A stretch of 64,000 nt of DNA from contig NC_135549.1 in the NCBI RefSeq assembly GCF_964340395.1, positions 33,555,832 through 33,619,831 of the forward strand. The letters are read 5' to 3'. Under the pieces are notes generated by a model, which saw only the letters and a list, made by a program, of their open reading frames with translations, made no database searches and was not told the DNA's origin. The DNA comes from Glandiceps talaboti (taxonomy: Eukaryota; Hemichordata; Enteropneusta; Spengelidae). Shown here piece after piece: positions 23,500 to 35,908 of this stretch (the first letter of the stretch is position 1; the number at the start of each line of letters is the position of its first letter). Position numbers and translations under genes: made by a program.

Positions 23500-24530
23500 T
23501 TATTGTATGTGCAAATACTATGTTATTATGTGCATTGAATAGTTTATTATGTGCTTACCTTAAGTTATTATGTGCATACTGTATTATTCTATGTACAGTT
23601 ACTATTATTGTATGTGCAAACACTATGTTATTATGTGCATTTAATAGTTTATTATGTACAGTTACTATCATTGTATGTGCAAACATTATGTTATTATGTG
23701 CATTTAATAGTTTATTATGTACAGTTACTATTATTGTATGTGCAAACGCTATGCTATTATGTGCATTTAATAGTTTATTATGTACAGTTACTATTATTGT
23801 ACGTGCAAACACTATGTTATTATGTGCATTGAATAGTTTATGTACAGTTACTATTATTGTATGTGCAAGCACTATGTTATTATGTGCATTGAATAGTTTA
23901 TTATGTACAGTTACTATTATTGTATGTGCAAACACTATGTTATTATGTGCATTAAATAGTTTATTATGTACTAACCTTAAGTTAGTATGTGCATACTGTA
24001 TTATTCTATGTACAGTTACTATTATTGTATGTGCAAACGCTATGTTATTATGTGCATTAAATAGTTTATTATTCACTGTTACTACTATTGTATGTGCTAA
24101 CATTATGTTATTATGTGCATTAAATAGTTTATTATGTACTAACCTTAAGTTAGTATGTGCATACTGTATTATTCAATGTACAGTTACTATTATTGTATGT
24201 GCTAACACAATGTTATTATGTGCATTAAATAGTTTATTATGTACTAACCCTAAGTTATTATGTGCATACTGTATTATTCAATGTACAGTTACTATTATTG
24301 TATGTGCTAACACTATGTTATTATGTGCATTAAATAGTTTATTATGTACTAACCCTAAGTTATTATGTGCATACTGTATTATTCAATGTACAGTTACTAT
24401 TATTGTATGTGCTAACATTGTTATTATGTGCATTAAATAGTTTATTATGTACTAACCCTAAGTTATTATGTGCATACTGTATTATTCAATGTACAGTTAC
24501 TGTTATTGTATGTGCTAACGCTATGTTATA
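23500..24530. repeat. Left subterminal tandem array of the foldback element
   Basis: Repeats built from ACTATTATTGTATGTGC, TATGTTATTATGTGCATT and AATAGTTTATTATGTAC, with longer composite units (about 120-130 bp, including CCTTAAGTTA) toward the inner side. The repetitive ORFs through it are not genes. Confidence 0.9.
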
Positions 24531-25959
24531 ACGTTAACTCGATAGTATATTATGGACAGACTTAGGACATTATGTGCATACTCAACATAGTACTATCATT
24601 GTTCTGTATGGAGGATTTTGAGAAGAAAAAAAATTTGTTTCCAGGTGAACCAGAAAAAAAAATTTGATCCTGTAATGGCTTGAAAAAAAATTGTCATGAC
24701 AGACAGAAGTGAAAAAAAAAATTGTCACAATGCACCAGAAATGAGCAAATTTGGAAACCTTATTCTCATGTATTCTTTGGCGACGCGCCGCCATAGGCGC
24801 CGCAAATGTTTTTAATACAAGTATAAATTCCTGTTTTTTTCCAGCACTTATCATTAAAGCATGCACTATATAGCTCTGCTTTCAACCCAAGTGCACACAA
24901 AGTTTTCCTTTCCTTTTCTGACCCAAGAAAACATATTTCAGGATTTTTGTTGCAATATCTCAATGACACAGTCAATATCTGAAGGGGACTATTTGGTTTC
25001 TGTAAATTAAGACAATTTAAAAAACAAGACAGGAGTCAATAAACAAGTGTTAAAATCAATATATTTTTCTTTCAATATAAATCTCTTATAAAGATGTACA
25101 AATAAATCTTTCTCAAGTTGACAATGAAAATTGAGGAACAACAAATATAACGAAATACAAAAAATAATATTTTCCCTGAGAACTTAGAGGAATTGACTGA
25201 TTCAAAAAAAAGCAGGTTTAGTACTGATCAGAGTTGATTTTGGAACTGTTCTATAATTTAAAGTTGTAATTTAACGTAGACAGACGTCTTTCATACTAAC
25301 TGCTAATTCTTCTACTTGCACAGAACAAGTTATTTAGAGGTACAGTTGTGAACCATTGTGACGTGGTATAGGTATGAACAACACATTACAAACTTAATAA
25401 CTAATTAAAAAAAAATTGCACTGCTACTCCATTTGAAAAAAAAAATTGATGCAGGACTGACAGTAGAAAAAAAATTGCTGTCACTCTGACTGGGAAAAAA
25501 ATTTGCTCCCATACCTACTTCCTCCATACCCCCCCCCCCCCCCCCGAAATCATATGGTTCTCCCCTTAGTTACGGTAGATCTCGATGTAGACGTCACTAG
25601 ACGATCTAGTTGCTGCACGAGTTGGACCCCCTGCCTGCCAGCTCCCAGCTTTCTGCCTGGCCCGCCCTAAAGCTTCCCGGCACCGACTTCTTAAATCAAG
25701 TCGGTCACCCAATCTTCTGACACCAAAACTTAAATTTTCCTCAGTCATGTCGAGCACATGAGAGAAAGTAACTCCCTCTGTCATGTCAAGATACGTGCTG
25801 TCAAAGCTGACAGACCTAAATCTGACAGAACAGACTCCATGGCAGACGACGGGACGTGCTCACAAAAAAAGGATAACACAACAGCAAATCGAGTCGGCGC
25901 GTGTGTGTTTGAATCCGAGAAAGTGTGCCCTCTAGCGGGTGATCTTAACAAAAGCCCTT

Positions 25960-26310
25960 AATAAACTACTGTATGCACATAATGACGTAATGTTACCGCA
26001 TATAATAATAGTAACTGTACATATAATAATACAGTATGCTCATAATAACTTAAGATTTGCACATAATAAACTATTTAATGCACATAATAACATAATGTTA
26101 GCACATACAATAATAGTAACTATACATAATAAACTATTTAATGCACATAATAACATAATGTTAGCACATACAATAATAGTAACTATACATAATAAACTAT
26201 TTAATGCACATAATAACATAATGTTAGCACATATAATAATAGTAACTGTACATAATAAACTATTAAATGCACATAATAACATAGTGTTTGCACATACAAT
26301 AATAGTAATT
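25960..26310. repeat. Right subterminal tandem array, inverted
   Basis: The reverse-complement counterpart of the 23.5-24.5 kb array (GCACATAATAACATAATGTT and so on), with fewer copies. The two arms differ in copy number, so tandem expansion went on after the inverted arms were formed. Confidence 0.9.
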
Positions 26311-26340
26311 GCACACTTAAGTCAGTTGTGGCTTTCCATA

Positions 26341-29300
26341 TAATGCAGTATCTATACCATGGTGTTGTCCTTACCTAATGCAGTATCTATACCATGGTGT
26401 TGTCCTTACCTAATGCAGTATCTATACCATGGTGTTGTCCTTACCTAATGCAGTATCTATACCATGGTGTTGTCCTTACCTAATGCAGTATCTATACCAT
26501 GGTGTTGTCCTTACCTAATGCAGTATCTATACCATGGTGTTGTCCTTACCTAATGCAGTATCTATACCATGGTGTTGTCCTTACCTAATGCGGTATCTAT
26601 ACCATGGTGTTGTCCTTACCTAATGCGGTATCTATACCATGGTGTTGTCCTTACCTAATGCGGTATCTATACCATGGTGTTGTCCTTACCTAATGCAGTA
26701 TCTATACCATGGTGTTGTCCTTACCTAATGCAGTATCTATACCATGGTGTTGTCCTTACCTAATGCAGTATCTATACCATGGTGTTGTCCTTACCTAATG
26801 CAGTATCTATACCATGGTGTTGTCCTTACCTAATGCAGTATCTATACCATGGTGTTGTCCTTACCTCATGCAGTATCTATACCATGGTGTTGTCCTTACC
26901 TAATGCAGTATCTATACCATGGTGTTGTCCTTACCTAATGCAGTATCTATACCATGGTGTTGTCCTTACCTAATGCAGTATCTATACCATGGTGTTGTCC
27001 TTACCTAATGCAGTATCTATACCATGGTGTTGTCCTTACCTAATGCAGTATCTATACCATGGTGTTGTCCTTACCTAATGCAGTATCTATACCATGGTGT
27101 TGTCCTTACCTAATGCAGTATCTATACCATGGTGTTGTCCTTACCTCATGCAGTATCTATACCATGGTGTTGTCCTTACCTAATGCAGTATCTATACCAT
27201 GGTGTTGTCCTTACCTCATGCAGTATCTATACCATGGTGTTGTCCTTACCTAATGCAGTATCTATACCATGGTGTTGTCCTTACCTAATGCAGTATATAT
27301 ACCATGGTGTTGTCCTTACCTAATGCAGTATCTATACCATGGTGTTGTCCTTACCTAATGCAGTATCTATACCATGGTGTTTTCCTTACCTAATGCAGTA
27401 TCTATACCATGGTGTTGTCCTTACCTAATGCAGTATCTATACCATGGTGTTGTCCTTACCTAATGCGGTATCTATACCATGGTGTTGTCCTTACCTAATG
27501 CGGTATCTATACCATGGTGTTGTCCTTACCTAATGCGGTATCTATACCATGGTGTTGTCCTTACCTAATGCGGTATCTATACCATGGTGTTGTCCTTACC
27601 TAATGCGGTATCTATACCATGGTGTTGTCCTTACCTAATGCGGTATCTATACCATGGTGTTGTCCTTACCTAATGCGGTATCTATACCATGGTGTTGTCC
27701 TTACCTAATGCAGTATCTATACCATGGTGTTGTCCTTACCTAATGCAGTATCTATACCATGGTGTTGTCCTTACCTAATGCAGTATCTATACCATGGTGT
27801 TGTCCTTACCTAATGCAGTATCTATACCATGGTGTTGTCCTTACCTAATGCAGTATCTATACCATGGTGTTGTCCTTACCTAATGCAGTATCTATACCAT
27901 GGTGTTGTCCTTACCTAATGCAGTATCTATACCATGGTGTTGTCCTTACCTAATGCAGTATCTATACCATGGTGTTGTCCTTACCTAATGCAGTATCTAT
28001 ACCATGGTGTTGTCCTTACCTAATGCAGTATCTATACCATGGTGTTGTCCTTACCTAATGCAGTATCTATACCATGGTGTTGTCCTTACCTAATGCAGTA
28101 TCTATACCATGGTGTTGTCCTTACCTAATGCAGTATCTATACCATGGTGTTGTCCTTACCTAATGCAGTATCTATACCATGGTGTTGTCCTTACCTAATG
28201 CAGTATCTATACCATGGTGTTGTCCTTACCTAATGCAGTATCTATACCATGGTGTTGTCCTTACCTAATGCAGTATCTATACCATGGTGTTGTCCTTACC
28301 TAATGCAGTATCTATACCATGGTGTTGTCCTTACCTAATGCGGTATCTATACCATGGTGTTGTCCTTACCTAATGCGGTATCTATACCATGGTGTTGTCC
28401 TTACCTAATGCGGTATCTATACCATGGTGTTGACCTTACCTAATGCGGTATCTATACCATGGTGTTGTCCTTACCTAATGCGGTATCTATACCATGGTGT
28501 TGTCCTTACCTAATGCGGTATCTATACCATGGTGTTGTCCTTACCTAATGCGGTATCTATACCATGGTGTTGTCCTTACCTAATGCGGTATCTATACCAT
28601 GGTGTTGTCCTTACCTAATGCGGTATCTATACCATGGTGTTGTCCTTACCTAATGCAGTATCTATACCATGGTGTTGTCCTTACCTAATGCAGTATCTAT
28701 ACCATGGTGTTGTCCTTACCTAATGCAGTATCTATACCATGGTGTTGTCCTTACCTAATGCGGTATCTATACCATGGTGTTGTCCTTACCTAATGCAGTA
28801 TCTATACCATGGTGTTGTCCTTACCTAATGCGGTATCTATACCATGGTGTTGTCCTTACCTAATGCAGTATCTATACCATGGTGTTGTCCTTACCTAATG
28901 CGGTATCTATACCATGGTGTTGTCCTTACCTAATGCAGTATCTATACCATGGTGTTGTCCTTACCTAATGCGGTATCTATACCATGGTGTTGTCCTTACC
29001 TAATGCAGTATCTATACCATGGTGTTGTCCTTACCTAATGCGGTATCTATACCATGGTGTTGTCCTTACCTAATGCAGTATCTATACCATGGTGTTGTCC
29101 TTACCTAATGCAGTATCTATACCATGGTGTTGTCCTTACCTAATGCAGTATCTATACCATGGTGTTGTCCTTACCTAATGCAGTATAAATAGCATGGTGT
29201 TGTCCTTACCTAATGCAGTATCTATACCATGGTGTTGTCCTTACCTAATGCAGTATAAATAGCATGGTGTTGTCCTTACCTAATGCAGTATCTATACCAT

Positions 29301-30204
29301 GGTGTTGTCCTTACCTAATGCAGTATCTATACCATGGTGTTGTCCTTACCTAATGCAGTATATATACCATGGTGTTGTCCTTACCTAATGCAGTATCTAT
29401 ACCATGGTGTTGTCCTTACCTAATGCAGTATATATACCATGGTGTTGTCCTTACCTAATGCAGTATCTATACCATGGTGTTGTCCTTACCTAATGCAGTA
29501 TCTATACCATGGTGTTGTCCTTACCTAATGCAGTATCTATACCATGGTGTTGTCCTTACCTAATGCAGTATCTATACCATGGTGTTGTCCTTACCTAATG
29601 CAGTATCTATACCATGGTGTTGTCCTTACCTAATGCAGTATCTATACCATGGTGTTGTCCTTACCTAATGCAGTATCTATACCATGGTGTTGTCCTTACC
29701 TAATGCAGTATATATACCATGGTGTTGTCCTTACCTAATGCAGTATCTATACCATGGTGTTGTCCTTACCTAATGCAGTATAAATAGCATGGTGTTGTCC
29801 TTACCTAATGCAGTATATATACCATGGTGTTGTCCTTACCTAATGCAGTATAAATAGCATGGTGTTGTCCTTACCTAATGCAGTATATATACCATGGTGT
29901 TGTCCTTACCTAATGCGGTATCTATACCATGGTGTTGTCCTTACCTAATGCAGTATAAATAGCATGGTGTTGTCCTTACCTAATGCAGTATATATACCAT
30001 GGTGTTGTCCTTACCTAATGCAGTATAAATAGCATGGTGTTGTCCTTACCTAATGCAGTATATATACCATGGTGTTGTCCTTACCTAATGCAGTATAAAT
30101 AGCATGGTGTTGTCCTTACCTAATGCAGTATCTATACCATGGTGTTGTCCTTACCTAATGCAGTATAAATAGCATGGATTCACTGGTGTTGTCCTTACCT
30201 AATG
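26341..30204 (-). repeat. 35-bp minisatellite derived from the exon 2 / intron 2 junction
   Basis: About 110 units of 35 bp. On the minus strand each contains CATTAG followed by GTAAGGACAACACCATGG: the last six bases of exon 2 plus the donor and the first intron bases. The array abuts exon 2 (donor at 30198); the first copy in the transcript direction has a 10-bp insertion near 30175. Variant units (GCGGTATC, TATAAATAGC, TATATATACC, CTCATG) are clustered, and TATAAATAGC alternates with TATATATACC near 29760-30110. Nearly all units retain GTAAGG. Confidence 0.97.
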
Positions 30205-30265
30205 ATTGCCTTTTATTGTCATCAACCAATTGATAGTTGGCAGTCCGCAACTCAAGCAAATGATC
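30199..30265 (-). CDS. GRIPAP1: GRIPAP1 exon 2
   Basis: 67 bp, acceptor TATAG at 30266 and donor GTAAGG at 30198. It encodes 22 codons plus one base and includes LLELRTANYQLVDDN, matching the LLELRTNNYQLSDE block of vertebrate GRASP-1. It ends in phase 1 and joins exon 3 to give GAA (Glu). The last six exon bases, CATTAG, and the donor are the same as in every unit of the 35-bp array that starts at this exon's edge. Confidence 0.9.
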
Positions 30266-30334
30266 CTATATAATAAGTATGACATAAAGAGAATTAATAC
30301 AAGTGTAAAACATCAACATTTTACTGTTACATTA

Positions 30335-30407
30335 CTCAGTCACATTCACAGACACACACAAATACATACATATACACATACACATACATTCAGATATACA
30401 TATATGT

Positions 30408-30438
<31 letters not shown>

Positions 30439-30485
30439 TACATACACATACACATACACATACACACAAACATACACACATAAAC

Positions 30486-30530
<45 letters not shown>
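30335..30530. repeat. Impure (CA)n / (CATA)n microsatellite
   Basis: CA dinucleotides interspersed with TACA and CATA, in intron 1 of GRIPAP1. Confidence 0.95.
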
Positions 30531-30531
<1 letters not shown>

Positions 30532-30599
30532 CCTTTATTTTACCTTCGCAATGATTACAAAAATTTGAAAATTGCACTGAAAATATTATTTTTTAAACA

Positions 30600-31345
30600 A
30601 CGTCAGATGATTGAGCAACTCCAGACATTGAATGTTATTTCCGTATTGGTAATTACATATTCACGTTACTAGTGGTTTATGTCACACATGCTAAAAACAA
30701 TTGTTTCTCAAAATAAACTTATGCCATTATGTATTCCACTTCAACTTAGTTTTATTGCAACTACTCTTTTATTTTAATGATTTATGAGGTTCAAGAAGGA
30801 AATGTGACAGAAAGAAGGCTAGTTTTTGCTGGATTTCAAAGTTTATGTCTGTTTTATATTGATGTTGTATTTAATGGAACAAGGAATACACATGGATTGA
30901 TATGCTTTATATCGCAACGTAATGTATGTTACATGTGTGATTTGCTCGGTTGATTAATCTTGATTACATTAGTGACAAGAGAAAAGCTAGTTAATCACCT
31001 GTAAGTAGCTCAATGGGCTGACATTCTCATTTAAAACATACTATTTTTATACAATTTTCAAACTGATGTACTAATTTCAAAGGAAAAATAAAGATAGAAA
31101 TGTGGACATTAAAACAATGTTAGCCAGTTTGGCTATGTTAACCCTGGTGAATGGGTAAAATCAAAATTAGACAAGCTACCTTTGACCTGTGTCATTGGCC
31201 AATCACAGGGTTAGCGTAGCTGAAATCTTTGTTAATTTTCATACTGGAATTCTTGTCAATTGATGTGGGCGTTCTTGAATATATTGTTTATCTTATTAAT
31301 TGATGGTGGTTTTATGGTCATAGTATAAATTTTGTCTACAGACTT
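30600..31345. other. Intron 1 sequence without recognised features
   Basis: AT-rich and single-copy. No exon or repeat boundary recognised. Confidence 0.5.
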
Positions 31346-31417
31346 GTTATGGAAGTCTATGCAGACCATTTCCACCGGGTATCGAATAATTTGAATTGTT
31401 CACTGTTAGTCTATATG

Positions 31418-31468
<51 letters not shown>
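31418..31468. repeat. (AT)n microsatellite
   Basis: About 50 bp of AT dinucleotide directly before the LINE fragment. Confidence 0.97.
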
Positions 31469-31469
<1 letters not shown>

Positions 31470-31471
<2 letters not shown>

Positions 31472-31925
31472 GCTAGAGATCTTCGATCATTGAATACATT
31501 ACGCTTAGTACCACCAAGAGGCAAATTCAATAGAATGTATGGCCAAAGAGCCTTTTCTGTCTGCGCTCCTGCTTTGTGGAACCTTTTGCCCCTAGAAATT
31601 CACACCGCCGAAACGGTTGATTGTTTTAAGTGCAGTTTGAAGACACATCTTTTTGTGCAATATTTCTGTTAAACTCACATTTTACAGGTACATTCATGAT
31701 ATTTTCCCATGGCTCTTATTCATAACTGGACATGAATTCTGTTTTAATTTTTTGCTCTTTGACTATTTTTGATATGTTCTTACCTCGATCTCATTTTTAT
31801 CAGTATTGATTGCATTTTAATTCATTTGTTTCATGAACATTATTTTTTTTTTTTTTTTTTTTTTACTTTGTTGTGTACAATGCACTGAGACATATGTGTA
31901 TGTGTAGTGCGTTCTTTAAGTTATA
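31470..31925 (+). mobile_element. 5'-truncated non-LTR retrotransposon, 3' end only
   Basis: An open stretch at 31470-31672 encodes the C-terminal tail typical of CR1/L2/RTE-like reverse transcriptases: RDLRSLNTLRLVPPRGKFN, QRAFSVCAPALWNLLPLEI and FKCSLKTHLF, then stop. A 3' UTR with a poly-T run (31846-31864) and GCACTGAGACATATGTGTAT follows. Only the last ~67 codons remain, as expected of 5' truncation during target-primed reverse transcription. Confidence 0.75.
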
Positions 31926-32573
31926 GTAGGTGACGGATCAACTTGTCCCATTTTCAACCTGCCCCAACTCTTTACAATATAATTTACCTACAGGTGCATA
32001 GTTGAAAATCTAAGCTAGTAGTATTCAGTTTGGAGGGGTCTATGGTATCTTGTATTCCATATACGAGACCTAATGAAATACCACTTGTGCTGTAAACAGG
32101 GTACATTGTATATAGTACGTACTACAATACTTACATTAACCAGTTGTATTAACTAGGGAGAGGAGACACATCTCCAAAATCCATACGCAGAAGTCATAAG
32201 CGTGTCAGTCACTAATATTCCCCCTGGTTATTATCATTATTATTTGGGTTGTAAACATTAAGTCCTAACGCGAAAAGTGATATTCCATGACTGAAGGAAA
32301 GTTAATATACACTGTTGCCTATCTGTGCTAGTATAAGTGCTAGATCTAGCAAACACTTGGCCAAAACCCACATGCTTGCACGACCACCACTTTCTGCTAT
32401 GAAATGCTACATTTGCTATGCTTCAACTGGCCATGTATGTAAATTCATGTCAATTTCATCCCCGTACTTTGAGTCCATATATTGTTTAGATTTATCAATA
32501 TTTACTAGTGTTGTTGGGGGAGTTGAAAATGGGGCGAGTTGAAAATGGGACGAGTTGAAATTGGGACGAAGTG
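31926..32573. mobile_element. Possible MITE with diverged inverted ends
   Basis: The left end has CAACTTGTCCCATTTTCAAC and the right end (32517-32573) has its complement repeated as GAGTTGAAAATGGGACGAGT-like strings. A related end is present at 57695-57755. No clean target duplication was found. The interior carries no recognised gene. Confidence 0.4.
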
Positions 32574-32689
32574 AATCACAATCACAAAACTACAAAACTA
32601 AGAACAATTTAGATAGACAAGAAACAGGCTTCTCACAGATTCCTTCTCACAGACCACTAAATACAAATATAAACAACATCATCCGACTC

Positions 32690-32690
<1 letters not shown>

Positions 32691-32765
<75 letters not shown>

Positions 32766-32779
32766 ACACACACACACAT
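32691..32779. repeat. (CA)n microsatellite
   Basis: About 88 bp of CA with one TA interruption, in GRIPAP1 intron 1. Confidence 0.97.
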
Positions 32780-33658
32780 TGTCCTTGGAACAAACAAGCT
32801 ATTGAATATCATCACATTGCAGGCTTAGATTTTGACACATACAAGTGTAAGTGTATTGATTCAAAGTTACAAGTGATAATATGTGTGTGTGCAGGCTAGT
32901 CGGCAGGAGTGTGGTGTTGTTTACATTTGTAATGAGTGGTCTGTGGAAAGCCTGTTTCTTATCTAACTAAATTGTTCTTGGGGAACATAAAATATGTATG
33001 ATATGCACAGTCGTTCGGCGATCCCTCGATGTTTTAGTTATAGAACACAGTTACGGTGTGGCAAAGTCTTACGACGCACAATATGGCATACATACACAGG
33101 AAACATTAGCCATTTAGTTTGTAAGCTTAGTATCCATTTTATTCAATATCCATTTATTCATAGATCTCGAGCCGGGTGCCCGTGTCTGTACCGGGCGTGT
33201 ACCTGCGTTTTGTACGACAGATATAAAGTATGATCGACCAGCATGGAAGTATCTCCGACTTCCACGGATCGAGGAATGGTGAAAAGGGGAACACAAGTGC
33301 AGTTAGCTGGAAATCTCACAGAGGTCATGAAAGTCATAGCTCTACGCATCACTGTAGCTGCTTGGTATCACACTGCATATCAAATCATATTACACTGTAC
33401 ACTCGATCACAGATATTTACCATTAATAGTATTACTATAACCATGGATAGGGTCTCCTATATAATACATCCATACACTACACTACAGTAACTAATTAATT
33501 CACATCATTTTCATCATCGCGGTTGATGTGTATGGAAAATAACTGGAATTAAGTGGTAAAACTTGTCCTCATCGTCTAGGGCACTGCCCTATCTATTACA
33601 CTTTAGAGTTATTGCTAACATGTTTCTGATTCAATAACAAAATAAGCAATTATATTAC
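32780..33658. other. Proximal intron 1 of GRIPAP1
   Basis: No clear feature. It has more CG dinucleotides near 33000-33300 (for example TCGAGCCGGGTGCCCG). A plus-strand frame at 33230-33490 has no recognised domain. Confidence 0.45.
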
Positions 33659-33700
33659 CTGCATCCGCTGGAATTCTTCATCAGACAGGGACTGCGCCAT
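33659..33700 (-). CDS. GRIPAP1: GRIPAP1 exon 1 (start codon exon)
   Basis: Fourteen codons, MAQSLSDEEFQRMQ, from ATG at 33700-33698 to a GTAATA donor at 33658. The human protein as I recall it begins MAQALSEEEFQRMQ, so this fixes the start codon and the gene identity. The exon ends in phase 0. The sequence upstream in the transcript direction (33701 to about 34000) must hold the 5' UTR and promoter; it contains a 21-bp repeat. No TATA box was identified. Confidence 0.92.
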
Positions 33701-33824
33701 ATTGGATTGTGTGTTGTGGAAATAATGAGCTCGGTGAGGGCGCTTTCATCTACTACTCTATCACTTGTCCATCACTTCTCACTTTGGGTCTACTATGGAA
33801 ATCCGATTACGATATGCAATCTGC

Positions 33825-33992
33825 GACCTGCGACTTGCACAACTGCGACCTGCGACTTGCACAACTGCGGCCTGCGACTTGCACAACTGCGATCCGCGAC
33901 TTGCACAACTGCGACCTGCGACTTCCATAACTGCGACCTGCGACTTGTACAACTGCGACCTGCGAGCTGCACAGCAACTGCGATCTGCGACA
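33825..33992. repeat. 21-bp repeat upstream of the GRIPAP1 start
   Basis: Eight imperfect copies of GCGACTTGCACAACTGCGACC (each slightly changed), beginning about 125 bp upstream of the ATG in transcript orientation. It lies in the 5' UTR or core promoter, so unit number could affect expression. The frames through it are low-complexity. Confidence 0.9.
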
Positions 33993-34117
33993 TGCAAACC
34001 ACTGTGACATATTTTCATTTTAATAAATATAAATGACGTAAATAAATTGATTTTGGCAATTTGTAACACTTTAATGATTGCGCGTTTGTTTACAACCTCG
34101 TTTCCAGAAGTGACGTG

Positions 34118-34727
<610 letters not shown>

Positions 34728-34730
34728 TGA

Positions 34731-35135
34731 CAAGAATTCTCGCTATCTACAATACAATTATATGCATCAGTGCATTGCTAAGGAGTCAAATGGAACGCAG
34801 TCTCACGACCGCGCTTGCATTTGTCGACACCACTTCTGGTCGCCTATGTCAATACACGTGAATGTTTCTTCCAAACAGTTTAATTTGTAACAAATAAGAT
34901 AAACGCAAGTTTTAAGCTCATATAATTATGGAGGTGGGAAATTTAAATATGTACAGTATCTTTCCAGAGCAAAATTACAAGAGATGTCTACAACTGAAAA
35001 TGGGAAAGAAACATTCCTGTGTATTAGCATAGCCGACCGGAAGCGTAGTTGTCGACATTAGAACGCGTTGTCGCGCGACTTCGTTTCATTTGACTCTGTA
35101 TGTGTAGAATTGTATTGCAGGTAGCGAGAATTATA
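34731..35135. repeat. Diverged inverted repeat
   Basis: Arms of about 115 bp (34731-34848 and 35025-35135) share AATTCTCGCTA, CAATACAATT, GAGTCAAATG, GTCGACA and CCGGTCGGC-like blocks in opposite orientation, about 175 bp apart. Probably an old MITE; no target duplication seen. Confidence 0.55.
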
Positions 35136-35603
35136 CATGCAGTCACCGTTTCACAATTCACAGGAGACAATAATGATGTTAATTGTAAATCGAATTTGCA
35201 TATTTTATTAAAAAGACTAAATAGGCATTTTGTGCATTGAACATAATTATGAACCAATTCATGTTACTTTGTATGTAAATGATCTGACTTTATGTGTAAC
35301 TTTGTTATATTGGGTTGTCACATTATTTTGAACGATGACATAGGTAGTCCAATACACGATATATATTACCACAATAACATAGGCATAATAGTCAGTGTAT
35401 TTACGATGAGGTTGAATTACCACGCTATATTACTAGCATGTTTGATCAGTCCAACTTCAACAGCTATCTTTATCAGTTTTACATTGTTGATAATTGTTTG
35501 CATAAACGTTTTTATTTCTCCCTTTCGTCATCTGGTTATCCTTTTAAAAATATCACTGTCTCTGCATTACTCAAACAATATATCTCGGCGAATTGAACAA
35601 GTC

Positions 35604-35908
35604 TCACAAACGAGCTGCACCAACAACGACAACTTTGTACTTGTCTTTATCCAGACGAATGTAACTCTTTTTGTCACTATCAACAATATATACATTTTGA
35701 ACAGTAGTCGGGTCAAATCCCTCTTTCACGAGGTCTGTCTTGGTGTATTTGAACGTACCCGTTGTGTCAAGGGTCTGTCGTATCCGAATGAACTTAGGAC
35801 AGGCGTAGGGTGGTAGTTTGGAATATATGAACGAATAAAACTTATCAAAGTTAAAGTTGTCGGTGTCTTTGAGAACCACTGCAGCCATCCCAGCACGGCC
35901 ATTATGGC
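35604..35908 (-). CDS. SLC27A (FATP / very-long-chain acyl-CoA synthetase) last coding exon
   Basis: 305 bp ending at TGA (35606-35604), with acceptor TTTATTTTAG just upstream (35909-35910). Joined in phase to the preceding exon it gives VPG-HNGRAGMAAVVL, then KLPPYACPKFIRIRQTLDTT, GTFKYTKTDLVKEGFDP and a C-terminal YIRLDKDKY...ARL. These are the family's C-terminal signatures: HEGRAGMA, LPxYArPxFLRI, TGTFKxxK.xLv.eGF.P and the short hydrophobic tail. FATPs activate or import long-chain fatty acids at the plasma membrane, ER or peroxisome. The FATP1-6 subtype cannot be set from this piece. Confidence 0.92.

Larger units (their letters stand above)
23462..26340. mobile_element. Foldback-type element with 6-bp target duplication
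   Basis: 2879 bp inserted cleanly into the 35-bp array. Ends are TATGGAAAGCCACAACTGAC and its reverse complement. TAATGC, present once per array unit, is duplicated on both sides (23456-23461 and 26341-26346). Inside the ends are subterminal tandem repeats in opposite orientation (23500-24530 and 25960-26310), then A-tract series (24620-24725 and 25400-25500) and a poly-C run (25531). No transposase was found, so it is non-autonomous. A 6-bp duplication with TAT...ATA ends is compatible with IS3EU- or Dada-like superfamilies, but this is a guess. Confidence 0.85.

Noticed and set aside
23520-24440. 306-codon frame of repeated LLCAL / TVTIIVCAN
   Set aside because: It lies wholly in the tandem-repeat arm of the foldback element and is open on both strands.
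26341-30196. Possible CRISPR-like array or repeat-bearing gene
   Set aside because: Units are contiguous with no unique spacers, the organism is an animal, and the unit is explained by the exon 2 splice junction.
31349-31672. 107-codon plus-strand frame as a host gene
   Set aside because: The C-terminal part is a LINE RT tail and the N-terminal part crosses an AT microsatellite.
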